Positions 52,096 to 60,473 are shown, counted from the first letter of the stretch. The stretch: 64,000 nt of DNA from Photorhabdus akhurstii (GCF_018448925.1 NZ_RCWE01000026.1:1-64000); one strand, 5' to 3'. Numbers and translations are program-made. Notes: generated by a model from the letters alone, not told the origin.

Positions 52096-52177
52096 AATAC
52101 GACCGTACCGTTCTTTCGAGGTTTTGAGCGAACTGTTAATAACGTGCTGTAAGATATATGTCTGGTGATACAAGCCT

Positions 52178-53047
52178 CTATTTAAGCGGCAAGTAAATAT
52201 CCGTCAGTAATTCGTGTGTAGCGACTTCATGCACAAAATTAAAGTAATGAAAGTACAGTGGGAAATCGCGTAGTTCTTCTCCGCTGGCAGGTAGCCAGTC
52301 GCGATACAAATATCGCGCACTCTCTGATAAAGAATCATGTGAACCATGATAGCGAGCCACGGCACAGCGTCCACCGGGTATGACGCCGTTAGTCACTCCG
52401 AACAGATTATCCTCTTGGATTGGCGCCTCGACTGTACCGCAAATATCAAAGCGGAAATCTTCTCCTTTTATCGTTGCTGGATCGTGTGGAGCGATACCGT
52501 AGGTTTGACTGCTGGTAACAGGTGACAGTCCTGTGGTTTTGCGCCATGCGATAAAACGTGCGGCGGTTGCATTGACCAACTCGGGTTGACCATGATGGGA
52601 CAACATGGCAACAAGTGTTTCTGGAAAATTAACAATTTTTACATTCATGGTTTGTCTCCTGATATGTTTTTGTTCAGGCATACGCTGGTGCCAATTTATC
52701 CAAGCCGGTTGTTTACGGAACTGGCTTGGTGTCAGACCAAATGACTGTTTGAAGGCCCTGCTGAACGATTCTGGATTCTGAAAACCTGCGTCCAACGCAA
52801 TATCGATGATTTTTTCTAACGGATTGAATGCCAGACGGTAAGAAGCACGCTTTAACCTCATTAATTGGATATAGCGTCCTACAGGTATACCGCAGTAATT
52901 GGCAAACTGCCTATGAAAGTGATAACGCGAAAAATTCGCTACCTCACTCAGTTGTTCCAATGTAAGCGGCTCATCCAAATGGCGCTCAATATAATTAAAT
53001 ACCTGATTGAATCGTTTGACGTAGGCGTCAGTTTTATCATTGTGCAT
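52178..53047 (-). CDS. AraC-family regulator with GyrI-like effector-binding domain
   Basis: A 289-residue regulator. An N-terminal pair of helix-turn-helix motifs (LTLEQLSEVANFSRYHFHRQFANYCGIPVGRYIQLMRLKRASYRLAF...IIDIALDAGFQNPESFSRAFKQSFGLTPSQFRK, residues about 15-115) is followed by a GyrI/Rob-type domain (FDICGTVEAPIQEDNLFGVTNGVIPGGRCAVARYHG). That layout is shared with Rob and other small-molecule-sensing regulators of efflux and stress genes. ATG 53047 is chosen because GGAGG precedes it; a TTG four codons earlier is unlikely. No obvious target gene is adjacent. Confidence 0.92.
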   Translation of the reverse strand: MHNDKTDAYVKRFNQVFNYIERHLDEPLTLEQLSEVANFSRYHFHRQFANYCGIPVGRYIQLMRLKRASYRLAFNPLEKIIDIALDAGFQNPESFSRAFKQSFGLTPSQFRKQPAWINWHQRMPEQKHIRRQTMNVKIVNFPETLVAMLSHHGQPELVNATAARFIAWRKTTGLSPVTSSQTYGIAPHDPATIKGEDFRFDICGTVEAPIQEDNLFGVTNGVIPGGRCAVARYHGSHDSLSESARYLYRDWLPASGEELRDFPLYFHYFNFVHEVATHELLTDIYLPLK

Positions 53048-53750
53048 TGAATCCTCCAATTAGAGAGCACTATGCCTGAACATAAGAGACATTGCCTGAC
53101 TGATATTGCTGACTTTTGCGTTAAGCCGGTGTGGAAAACGTTATTTCAAATGAAATTCTAATCGTGTAAGTAAGGAAATAACAGCACATAGCAGGGCAAT
53201 GAATTTAAAGCGTATTAGGTAGTAAAAGAGTATGAAGATTTTAAGCCTCTTGATTTTGTTAATGAAAATAACCGGGTTCTTTAGGGATGAGAAACTCTAT
53301 GGGGATATAATTACTATTATTGAAGAATAGATAGTGTTTAAAAAAATTAGGTTTGAATAATGGTTAGTATTTAGAAGATAGAATATCTGGGGAAGAAAAG
53401 ACTATTTATTGTTCTATTATTGTGATTTAATGGATTTGGTTTGATTTGATAGAAGTCGTAAAGATATTGTATGGCCCAGATAATCTGGGTATCCGCTATG
53501 GAAAAGCATTTCTCGATATTAGCGTGCCTTAATAGGTATTATCAGGAATTAGGATCATGTGGGACCAAATCATAGCTATCTGATTCAGCCGTGGATGAGG
53601 ACCTTTTTATATAACGGTTATCCATTGGAGTTTAGAATCAGCATTCTAAGGTTAAGGGCTTACAGTGTTCTTTTGGACAGGATCATGGAGTGGTTATCAC
53701 ATTGTTTGGGGATCGTATGAGTCAAAATTAACGAGTTATAGAGGTTTAAC
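53048..53750. other. AT-rich gap upstream of the candidate toxin gene
   Basis: About 700 bases without a recognisable gene. The segment 53500-53740 is less AT-rich and, in one plus-strand frame, gives short peptides broken by stops (for example GLQCSFGQDHGVVITLFGDRM), possibly decayed coding DNA. No repeat or hairpin of note. Confidence 0.45.
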
Positions 53751-54530
53751 ATGGCGTTTTCATCAAGACAGAGTTTGCATTATTTAGAGCTCAAAATTAA
53801 AGAATTACATGAGATATCATCCAAGCTTAATTTTAGATATCTTTCTGATGCTAGAAGCGGGTGTCGTTTCCTTTTTGAAATAAATGAACTCATCAGAACG
53901 GTTAATCATGAGATAGGTACAAATTGCTTATCTGTTGATGGTGGTATTGCAATCCTGCAAGATGAAATAGATAACCTAAAGAGACAGGAATTTGACCTGT
54001 TAATGAATGATAGCCAGATATATATGATTGTTCAAAAAGAAAAAAAAGAAGAAGGGGATGAAGAAACCAATTTAACTTTGAAAGGAATTGGTTTTGTTAG
54101 CGGTGGTTCTCAAATCTTTGCTGGTCTTGGCGTATGCGTGGCCTCTCTTGGCGCCGCTTGTGCGGGTTTTGGTGTACCTCTACTGATACAGGGAGGAAAT
54201 AATGTTTATGAGAATGGGTATTACCTGTTATTAAGAAAAGAGGTTTCAGGTCCGGTAAGAGATGTTTATCGTGATGCAGCTAAAACCCTTGGTTATAGTG
54301 GAGCTGATGGTGATAGAATTTACGGCTATGTAGATCTGGCGTTGTCTGGGTACGGAATGGCAAGATCTGTTGTGAGGCCCGGAACGTTTCGTTTATTTCG
54401 GTATATAAAAACTGATTACATCAGAGGGTGGCAGGTGATGGGGAGGATACCTTTGCTTGCTGAGATTACTGGTGATCTTGTGACTAGTTTCGGTATTTAT
54501 TCGATTTCTAAAGGTGAGAAAAATGAATGA
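53751..54530 (+). CDS. DUF4225-like protein, candidate membrane-active toxin
   Basis: A 259-residue protein. The first 110 residues are helical and charged (coiled-coil-like, KIKELHEISSKLNF...). A Gly/Ala-rich hydrophobic hairpin follows at about 120-148 (GIGFVSGGSQIFAGLGVCVASLGAACAGFGVPLLIQGG), then a polar C-terminal part with YRDAAKTLGYSGADGDRIYGYVDLALSGYGMAR. This pattern resembles DUF4225-type proteins of Photorhabdus, Xenorhabdus and Proteus; assignment is from memory of the family. The hydrophobic hairpin and the three membrane-protein genes locked to its end suggest a pore-forming effector with immunity proteins. No signal peptide. GAGG precedes the ATG. The stop overlaps the next start by 8 bases. 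Confidence 0.6.
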   Translation: MAFSSRQSLHYLELKIKELHEISSKLNFRYLSDARSGCRFLFEINELIRTVNHEIGTNCLSVDGGIAILQDEIDNLKRQEFDLLMNDSQIYMIVQKEKKEEGDEETNLTLKGIGFVSGGSQIFAGLGVCVASLGAACAGFGVPLLIQGGNNVYENGYYLLLRKEVSGPVRDVYRDAAKTLGYSGADGDRIYGYVDLALSGYGMARSVVRPGTFRLFRYIKTDYIRGWQVMGRIPLLAEITGDLVTSFGIYSISKGEKNE

Positions 54531-54882
54531 TGATGTGACGTTATCCTATTACAATGTTTTTTTTGTAATTATTTATTACGCAATGTCTATTCTCGTGCTT
54601 ATTGTACTTTTTAAGTTGAGGGGGTACGTAAAAATTTATATTCAAGCGGTTATTTTTACTGTTATTCTTTTGGTTTTTACTGTTATTCAATATAATATTT
54701 TATTAAATGGCGGTGTTCTGATATATATATATCCACATTATTTTAGTATTTATGATTATAGCTCAATTCGGTTTGGTGCTCTGTTTTTCTTTATTGTATA
54801 TTGCTGTCTGATGCCTGTGAGCAAATTTGATCGTGAGGAAAAAGAAAAGCAAAGTGGAAATAATGGTGAAAAAAATGAATGA
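54523..54882 (+). CDS. tandem small membrane protein, paralogue 1 (candidate immunity)
   Basis: A 119-residue protein with three or four hydrophobic segments (YYNVFFVIIYYAMSILVLIVLF; VIFTVILLVFTVIQYNILL; a middle stretch with IYIYPHYFSIYDY; and FGALFFFIVYCCLMPV) and a short charged tail rich in Glu, Lys and Asn. ATG 54523 lies inside the upstream gene's last codons (ATGAATGA), so it is translated by coupling. It is the first of three similar genes. No family recognised; immunity function is inferred from arrangement. Confidence 0.65.
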   Translation: MNDDVTLSYYNVFFVIIYYAMSILVLIVLFKLRGYVKIYIQAVIFTVILLVFTVIQYNILLNGGVLIYIYPHYFSIYDYSSIRFGALFFFIVYCCLMPVSKFDREEKEKQSGNNGEKNE

Positions 54883-55228
54883 TGATGTGACATTATCCTA
54901 TTACAATGTCTTTTTTGTAATTATTTATTACGTAATGTCTATTTTGGTGCTTATTGTACTGTTTAAGCTGAGTGAATATGTCAGGGGCTATATTAGAGAG
55001 GTGATTTTTACTGTTATTATTGTGGTTATTGGTGCTATTCAATATGGTATTTTTGTAAATGGTGGTGTGCTGGTATATATATTCCCACATTATTTTAGCA
55101 TTGACGATTATGATTCAATTAGATATGGTGCGAATTTTCTTTTATTTTTATATCCTTGTCTTCTTATTATGGATAGACCCTATAGTAAAGAAAAGGAAAG
55201 CAGAGATAATGGTGAAAAAGATGAATGA
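54875..55228 (+). CDS. tandem small membrane protein, paralogue 2 (candidate immunity)
   Basis: A 117-residue paralogue of the preceding protein. The first 30 residues are almost identical (MNDDVTLSYYNVFFVIIYY), while the second membrane segment (VIFTVIIVVIGAIQYGIFV) and the tail differ. The start ATG again overlaps the previous stop by 8 bases (ATGAATGA). An ATG at 54863 (MVKKMNDD) is an alternative. No family recognised. Confidence 0.65.
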   Translation: MNDDVTLSYYNVFFVIIYYVMSILVLIVLFKLSEYVRGYIREVIFTVIIVVIGAIQYGIFVNGGVLVYIFPHYFSIDDYDSIRYGANFLLFLYPCLLIMDRPYSKEKESRDNGEKDE

Positions 55229-55595
55229 TGATGTGACATTATCCTATTACAATGTCTTTTTTGTAATTATTTATTACGCAATGTCTATTTTGGTGCTTAT
55301 TGTACTGTTTAAGTTGAGGGAATATGTAAGGGGTCATATTCGAACGGTGCTTTTTACTGTTATCTTTGTGATTGTTAATACTGTACAGCATAACATTGCT
55401 GTAAATGGCGGTGTACTGGTATATATATTTCCACATTATTTTAGTATTTATGATTATAGATCAATCCGGTTTGGTGCTTTGTTTTTTGCAATTGCATATT
55501 CTTGTCTTCTTACTATGAATAAACCTGATAGTGAAGAAAAAGAAAAAGAAAAAGAAAAAGAAAAAGAAAAAGAAAAAGAAAAAGAAAAGAATTGA
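55221..55595 (+). CDS. tandem small membrane protein, paralogue 3, with Glu-Lys repeat tail
   Basis: A 124-residue third copy with the same N-terminus and membrane pattern. It starts at ATG 55221, which overlaps the previous stop by 8 bases. After the last hydrophobic segment its tail becomes about nine Glu-Lys pairs encoded by a pure GAAAAA hexanucleotide repeat, whereas copies 1 and 2 have short mixed tails. Tail length could change by slippage in steps of two residues without breaking the frame. Confidence 0.65.
   Translation: MNDDVTLSYYNVFFVIIYYAMSILVLIVLFKLREYVRGHIRTVLFTVIFVIVNTVQHNIAVNGGVLVYIFPHYFSIYDYRSIRFGALFFAIAYSCLLTMNKPDSEEKEKEKEKEKEKEKEKEKN
55536..55589 (+). repeat. GAAAAA hexanucleotide microsatellite in a gene's 3' end
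   Basis: Eight perfect GAAAAA units from 55536 followed by GAAAAG, encoding alternating Glu and Lys. The length is a multiple of three per unit, so expansion or contraction would keep the stop codon in frame. Confidence 0.93.
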
Positions 55596-55680
55596 TATTT
55601 ATTCAATGGATTACAGAGTGAAGTTTATTTTGAAGTTTATCTAAATACCTCCCGTTTGGGAGGTGGTATTTTATTGAGAG

Positions 55681-56154
55681 TTAATATACCGTATCTTCCC
55701 ATATACTATAACCGCCGGTTCCTGCGATAATATGGTTCCACGTTATACTTTTATATATTAACGATAGTGTTTCTTGAGGTTGCTGGTCATTATTTTCTAA
55801 AGAGTTGGGATGGAGTACACTGTATTCCAATATTTGAGCTCCGATTAGCTTTAAATTAAAATATAATTCTAATCCTCCATTTAAACTTGTCCGATAATGG
55901 TTAATAAAACAATCCATTACTTCATTATTGGAAATTGCAACACCTAACAGAGGCGTTGATTTATCAACGGGTTTTCTAATTATCACCGGTTGATGTTTAA
56001 CGTTTTTCTTACGTAACATTGAGTGGCTCAAACCGTAAACCAGAATTTCATCTTGATGGTTAACTTGGTATTTATTACCAATCGAGTCAATTGATGAACA
56101 ACCCGCGGAGATGAGTCCCTGATCTTGCCCTTTTATCGTTAAATAAATTAACGG
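55681..56154 (-). pseudogene. hcp, type VI tube protein gene lacking a start codon
   Basis: Reads as a nearly complete Hcp-family protein (157 codons), the hexameric tube subunit and effector carrier of type VI secretion. From residue 2 or 3 it runs LIYLTIKGQDQGLISAGCSS, then NKYQVNHQDEILVYGLSHSM, VNHQ-like KHQPVIIRKPVDKSTPLLGVA, and ends ETLSLIYKSITWNHIIAGTGGYSIWED, all family hallmarks. The codons before LIYL are CCG, AGG, GAT, TGG, TAT, CCC and then TAG, so the expected ATG is gone. The break falls exactly where an inverted-repeat element begins (56156). An internal ATG at 56031 would give only 116 residues. Probably inactive. Confidence 0.82.
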
Positions 56155-56155
56155 C

Positions 56156-56300
56156 CTATCCCAATAGGGCTATTTTATTTGCCCTTCTTTACCATAAAGA
56201 GCGAACCTGGGCAGTGCTCAAAATCCTCACGTACTACGTGTACGCTCCGGTTTTTCCGCGCTGTCCGTGTTCAAACTGCCTGCAACAATTACGCCTATTG
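56156..56300. repeat. inverted-repeat-bounded intergenic element
   Basis: The motif ATCCCAATAGG at its left is matched inverted by CCTATTGGGAT at its right (11 bp), enclosing about 120 bases that include ACGTACTACGTGTACG. It abuts the truncated hcp. It behaves like a small MITE-type element; copy number elsewhere is unknown to me. Confidence 0.5.
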
Positions 56301-56956
56301 GGATTGGCACTAAGTCAGCCAAAATATATTTACTCCTATGTCATTGGTATGAATGATGTAGATAAGAAAGTAGTTTGGTTTTCAGACTCATCTCTCTTTC
56401 TTCTAACTTTCGTCATGCTGCCAAGAAGGTAAAACATAAGTATGCTTGCCTGTTTGGAAAGCATATTTAAAAATATTCCAAGTTAGTATCAAAGAGGAGA
56501 ATGCTAATCAAGGTTCTTTCCATTCCTCAAAAATAGCGCAATTCGATCAAAAGTCAACCTTTTTGGTTGGTTTTAAAACAATTGTTTGTTGGCGATATCG
56601 GTATTATTAACACGACATTCAGTAATGCAGATTGTGACTTTGAGAGATTCTGTTGGGAATTATTACTTGTTGATTTTAGTGATAGGCAAGGAAAACGTAG
56701 CGTTATTCTTGGAGAATAAATATGAATAGAGGTTTATAAAGAAAGAACATGGAGGAGAATGAGGAATATTGATGCCGCGTTAGCCCCGCTGGTTGCAAAT
56801 ATATACTGCTTCACAGTATAGTCCTGAGAAGTAAAAACATGATCAGAGTGTACTGGTTTATTATGAGAACCCTGTAAATTAATAATTTATTAATCTACGA
56901 GATGTTAGAGCTGAATTTGGAACTATATATGGCAGTGTAAAGTGGAGGTATTCTAT
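56301..56956. other. gene-free stretch before the lone antitoxin
   Basis: No gene seen in about 650 AT-rich bases. One frame (56214-56432) crosses the inverted-repeat element and has no coding character. The end carries AGTGGAGG, the ribosome-binding site of the next gene. Confidence 0.5.
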
Positions 56957-57265
56957 ATGTTACAGAAGGTTATGTGTGGTTACACCATACCGATAAGCAA
57001 GTTTAAATCCAATCCTAGCGCGGCCTTGGCGGAAGCCCAAGGAGATGCTATTGCTGTCTCATCAAACAATCAGATCCAGTTTTATGCTGTGCCTGCACAT
57101 ATGTATGAAGAGATTATTAATTTTGTTGAGTTTGCTCAACGGGGGACAACTGAGTTAAAAAACATTCCTGCTAATTTTACTGGTGAAGGTTTGGATATGA
57201 ATCAGGTTGCTACTGAGATGGCAACGAAACTCAAACATGGTTCCACTGGAGACTACGAAGAATGA
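56957..57265 (+). CDS. StbD/Phd-YefM-type antitoxin, no toxin adjacent
   Basis: A 102-residue protein with the antitoxin pattern TIPISKFKSNPSAALAEAQGDAIAVSSNNQIQFYAVPAHMYEEIINFVEFA, as in StbD and Phd/YefM proteins that bind DNA and neutralise a RelE- or Doc-type toxin. ATG 56957 follows GTGGAGG at good spacing; the GTG at 56942 is less likely. The toxin gene normally follows directly, but the next 80 bases are instead a diverged piece of yfcD. It is probably an orphan whose toxin was lost in a rearrangement. Confidence 0.8.
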   Translation: MLQKVMCGYTIPISKFKSNPSAALAEAQGDAIAVSSNNQIQFYAVPAHMYEEIINFVEFAQRGTTELKNIPANFTGEGLDMNQVATEMATKLKHGSTGDYEE

Positions 57266-57272
57266 TTGTAAT

Positions 57273-57350
57273 TCTCTGAAAGCACTTTTTCTGTGGTTGA
57301 CACGTAATAATGATTTTGATGAAGCCATTTTTAATAAAAAAATTGATTAA
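57273..57350 (+). pseudogene. duplicated 3' end of yfcD
   Basis: Encodes [20 protein letters not shown] and then a stop, matching the last residues of YfcD ([20 protein letters not shown]). At the DNA level 44 of the first 49 bases agree with 51921-51969. No upstream part of yfcD is present; the fragment begins 8 bases after the antitoxin stop. It marks the far edge of the 5.3 kb that now lies between the two copies. Confidence 0.85.
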
Positions 57351-57585
57351 TTTTGCTCTCTGTTTTAGTTGAATAGCTAACTTCAAAAAGGTAGAGCTTA
57401 TTGTTTTTGTTCTTAAATTTTTTTCTTATAACAGCAGTGAATATTCCTCTTTTGAATAAAAATCTTGTCAGTACACAAGGGTTACAATGTAACAACAATA
57501 TTTATTATTAGCGCTATGGTGACTAGCCATGATATATCCTATATATTGAATATATCCATATGCTGCTATGATGAGAAGGTATACT

Positions 57586-58395
57586 ATGACAACTAGAATG
57601 CATTCGTCCACTAAGGTGAAGAAATCAGTGGAAATAGAAACATTGAGTGGATCTGAGCTCATCGAACGTAAAATTGATAAAAATGCTGAATATTTAATTA
57701 TCAAACTGGATCGTAACATAGCTAGTACTACTGAATACTGTAAAGCCTTATATGTTGCAGTAAGCACCGCAGTTGCAACGGTGAATTCTATTGCTACTTA
57801 TGATAATGATGCTCATCCAACTTCATGCTTTGTTAGTTCAAAAACAGATGATGTTCCCTCTGTACTTAAGACCAGTAAGAAAGTGAGGCAGAAAGCAGAA
57901 CCTGAGATTCAACCCAAAAAGAAAGAGTTCAATAAGATAAAGGCAGATAATTCTGTCACGAAACTATCATCTGAACATAAGCAAGATCGTGATGCTCGCT
58001 TTTCAGCACGTCGAAAGGCTTTAAAGGAATCAATCCTATCAGATTCAATCTGGTTAACCTCAATGGCTGTTTCAGAGGGGTACGGGTTTAAATCCAGTAA
58101 TAAGAGCGCAGGGCCAAACAGATGGAAAAACAGTAATAAGATTTTTGCGATTACGATTGATGGTAAAGATTATTTTCCTCAATATGCTTTGAATGAAGAT
58201 TTCAAACCTCTTGATATTGTTAAGAAAATAATCACGTTATTTGGTAATAAAAAGACCTCTTGGGGATTGGCTGTTTGGTTTGGTTCGCATAATAGTTGGT
58301 TAGGTAATAAAAAACCCAAAGAAGTCTTGAGAGCAATGCCAGAGCAAGTACTTATTGCTGCTAGGGAAGAACTGGAAAGGGGTGTTCATGGTTAA
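57586..58395 (+). CDS. antitoxin of a RES-type toxin-antitoxin pair
   Basis: A 269-residue protein, long for this role. The C-terminal third matches the toxin-binding domain of Xre/MbcA/ParS antitoxins (PQYALNEDFKPLDIVKKIITLFGNKKTSWGLAVWFGSHNSWLGNKKPKEVL). A preceding helical/winged segment (LKESILSDSIWLTSMAVSEGYGF...NKIFAITIDGKDYFPQYAL) fits the same family. The first 100 residues and a Lys-rich linker (about 100-135) are unfamiliar. ATG 57586 follows AGAAGG; an ATG at 57568 is less likely. The stop overlaps the toxin start by 8 bases (ATGGTTAA). Confidence 0.82.
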   Translation: MTTRMHSSTKVKKSVEIETLSGSELIERKIDKNAEYLIIKLDRNIASTTEYCKALYVAVSTAVATVNSIATYDNDAHPTSCFVSSKTDDVPSVLKTSKKVRQKAEPEIQPKKKEFNKIKADNSVTKLSSEHKQDRDARFSARRKALKESILSDSIWLTSMAVSEGYGFKSSNKSAGPNRWKNSNKIFAITIDGKDYFPQYALNEDFKPLDIVKKIITLFGNKKTSWGLAVWFGSHNSWLGNKKPKEVLRAMPEQVLIAAREELERGVHG

Positions 58396-59056
58396 GAAAA
58401 AAGACCAAGAATTACAAGGAGATTCGGAATTCCCAGAAAGGCTGAATATAAGTAATTATTATATTTGGAAAGCAGGAAAGCCTATTTATCGTCTTCACCA
58501 TGAGGCATTTTCTGCTATTCAATTTAATCCTGGTTATGGTTCAGGGCGGTTTAATCCGATAAAAGCGACGGGAACATTGTATGGTGCAGAAAATTTTAGC
58601 ACAGTTGCGCTGGAAACACTTTTTCACGATGTTGGATCGCCTTCAGAGGGGCTGCCATTTGATTGTGGGAGCCTTAATCAAAAAGTATACTCAGTTATTG
58701 AACCAGTCACAGATTTAGTGTTAGTTGAATTAAATGCCAGAACATTAAGACGATGGGGAGTTACCAAATCACAGGTGATTAATTCAACAGCAGATAAATA
58801 CCCTTTTACGCAACGGTTAGCAGCTAAAATCCATAACCAACATTTAGAGGCTCAGGGTTTACAGTGGTCTTCTAAGCAGGGTGATGGAATGGCTATCATG
58901 TTGTTCGAGGATCGTGTAAACAAAAATAGCTTATCCGTTATTGTCGAGTCAAAATCTGTTTCTGCATCAGAAACTGCTATGGAAGACATTGAAACTATTA
59001 TCGATGATCTCGGTATGGTACCAATGAGTATAGGTGGTGGTGATCCTGATGATTAG
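58388..59056 (+). CDS. RES-domain toxin
   Basis: A 222-residue protein with the RES domain of NAD+-degrading toxins (MbcT/ParT type). The domain contains YRLHHEAFSAIQFNPGYGSGRFNP at about residues 35-58 and GTLYGAENFSTVALETLFHD at about 64-83; the Arg, Tyr and Glu of the active site are in these stretches. Freed from its antitoxin it would deplete NAD+ or modify a target with it. It is coupled to the antitoxin gene by an 8-base overlap. A 40-residue N-terminal extension is charged. Genes look intact, so the pair should be functional. Confidence 0.87.
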   Translation: MVKKKDQELQGDSEFPERLNISNYYIWKAGKPIYRLHHEAFSAIQFNPGYGSGRFNPIKATGTLYGAENFSTVALETLFHDVGSPSEGLPFDCGSLNQKVYSVIEPVTDLVLVELNARTLRRWGVTKSQVINSTADKYPFTQRLAAKIHNQHLEAQGLQWSSKQGDGMAIMLFEDRVNKNSLSVIVESKSVSASETAMEDIETIIDDLGMVPMSIGGGDPDD

Positions 59057-59128
59057 TTAACTCGTTGTATTAGTGCTAAATGTTAGGTTTAAGTCATCTT
59101 CTCATATCGAATAAAACTATCTGATATA

Positions 59129-59255
59129 TATACCCTATGGATTTCAAGATGGATCGCGACGGCAAGGGAGCGAATCCCCGGGAGCATAGATAACTATGTG
59201 ACCGGGGTGAGTGAGTGCAGCCAACAAAGAGACAGCTTGAAAGATGACGGGTATA
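59129..59255. repeat. 127-bp dispersed intergenic repeat, copy 2
   Basis: Inverted copy of 23114-23240: begins TATACCCTATGGATTTCAAG and ends CTTGAAAGATGACGGGTATA. The same internal CCCCGGGAGCATAG...CTATGTGACCGGGG palindrome-like core is present. It lies between the RES toxin gene and the convergent end of the lsr operon and could form the transcript ends of both. Confidence 0.88.
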
Positions 59256-59256
59256 T

Positions 59257-59556
59257 TTATTTTATTTCCGGCATCACACCAACAAACGATCTCTTCTTCC
59301 TGGGTTCAGACATCAGAGATTCGAGTTGTTCAACACATTTCAGATAATGAGGGGTTTGCTTGTGTATGTTAGCCGCTTTTTCATCAACATAGGCTTCATA
59401 AATATAAAAGCGGGTAGGGATATTTTCATCCCGTAATACATCAAAACGTAAATTGCCTGCTTCTTTAATTGACCCCAGATGATTAAGGCGAAAAACTTCA
59501 ATAAATTCGTCTAATTTGTCCTGCTTAACATTAATTTCAACCAAAGTTACGTGCAT
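59257..59556 (-). CDS. lsrG: phospho-AI-2 isomerase LsrG
   Basis: A 99-residue antibiotic-biosynthesis-monooxygenase-fold protein. It isomerises phosphorylated autoinducer-2 (phospho-DPD) to the substrate of LsrF, helping end the AI-2 signal. The sequence matches the family in size and pattern ([40 protein letters not shown]). It is last in the operon, 12 bases after lsrF. Confidence 0.95.
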   Translation of the reverse strand: MHVTLVEINVKQDKLDEFIEVFRLNHLGSIKEAGNLRFDVLRDENIPTRFYIYEAYVDEKAANIHKQTPHYLKCVEQLESLMSEPRKKRSFVGVMPEIK

Positions 59557-59568
59557 CTTATATTCTCC

Positions 59569-60444
59569 TTATTGTTTTTCACTTAAAAATAACTCGTAAG
59601 CTTTGCTGGCATTCTCATTCTGGTGTACGACTGCTTGAACCGCTTTTAACATGGCAACCGGTGCTTCGGATTGGAATATATTACGGCCCATATCAACACC
59701 GGCAGCCCCTTGATCAATGGCCTGGTAACACATCTCCAGAGCCTCTTTTTCTGGTAACTTTTTACCACCGGCAATGACAATAGGAACTGGGCATCCGCTG
59801 GCAATACGCTCAAAGCCTGTATCGACATAGTAAGTTTTAATGATTTGTGCGCCCATTTCGGCGGCAATACGCGTCGCCAGAGAAAAATAACGCTGATCCC
59901 GAACCATATCTTTACCAACGCCGGTGACTGCCATTGTTGGCATACCGTAACGCATTCCCTGATCGACTAATTTGATAATGTTCTTAATTGATTGATGCTC
60001 ATATTCAGAGCCGATATAGACCTGAGCGGCTACGGCACAGACATTCAGGCGTAAAGCATCTTCCATCGCAACCGCGACCGCTTCATTGGACAGCTCCGTC
60101 AGAATCGAGTTGGCGCCGGAGGCACGCAAGACCACGGGTTTGTTGGTCGCGGGTGGAACCTGACTACGCAGAATACCGCGGGTACACATTAAGACATCGG
60201 TGTGGGGAAACAGCGGAGCAATATTGATATCGATGCGTTCAAGCCCGGTTGTTGGCCCTTGAAAATAACCGTGGTCGAAAGCCAACATAACTGTTCGGTT
60301 GGTTTTGGGATTAAAAATGCGTGAAAGTCGTGATTGCATTCCCCAATCCAGTGCGCCACAGCCTTTCAGTTCAAACAGGCTGTTCTTCTGCGGGATATCA
60401 ATACCAAAATCTTTACCATCTTTAATATCATCTAAATCTGCCAT
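59569..60444 (-). CDS. lsrF: 3-hydroxy-2,4-pentadione-5-phosphate thiolase LsrF
   Basis: A 291-residue class I aldolase-fold enzyme that transfers the acetyl group of the LsrG product to coenzyme A, giving dihydroxyacetone phosphate and acetyl-CoA. It contains the family segments [20 protein letters not shown] and [37 protein letters not shown]. Start [14 protein letters not shown] matches the E. coli enzyme; an AGGAGA ribosome-binding site precedes it. Confidence 0.96.
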   Translation of the reverse strand: MADLDDIKDGKDFGIDIPQKNSLFELKGCGALDWGMQSRLSRIFNPKTNRTVMLAFDHGYFQGPTTGLERIDINIAPLFPHTDVLMCTRGILRSQVPPATNKPVVLRASGANSILTELSNEAVAVAMEDALRLNVCAVAAQVYIGSEYEHQSIKNIIKLVDQGMRYGMPTMAVTGVGKDMVRDQRYFSLATRIAAEMGAQIIKTYYVDTGFERIASGCPVPIVIAGGKKLPEKEALEMCYQAIDQGAAGVDMGRNIFQSEAPVAMLKAVQAVVHQNENASKAYELFLSEKQ

Positions 60445-60473
60445 TTTTCTTCTCCTAACTCACTTACATTGGA

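Noticed and set aside
55239-55436. Minus-strand frames within the tandem paralogues
   Set aside because: They recur at the same place in each copy only because the plus-strand genes are repeats.
56214-56432. 72-codon frame with many cysteines
   Set aside because: It begins inside the inverted-repeat element, lacks a ribosome-binding site and resembles nothing known.
57468-57767. 99-codon minus-strand frame
   Set aside because: It is antisense to the start of the RES antitoxin and its promoter; hydrophobic composition comes from reading AT-rich DNA.
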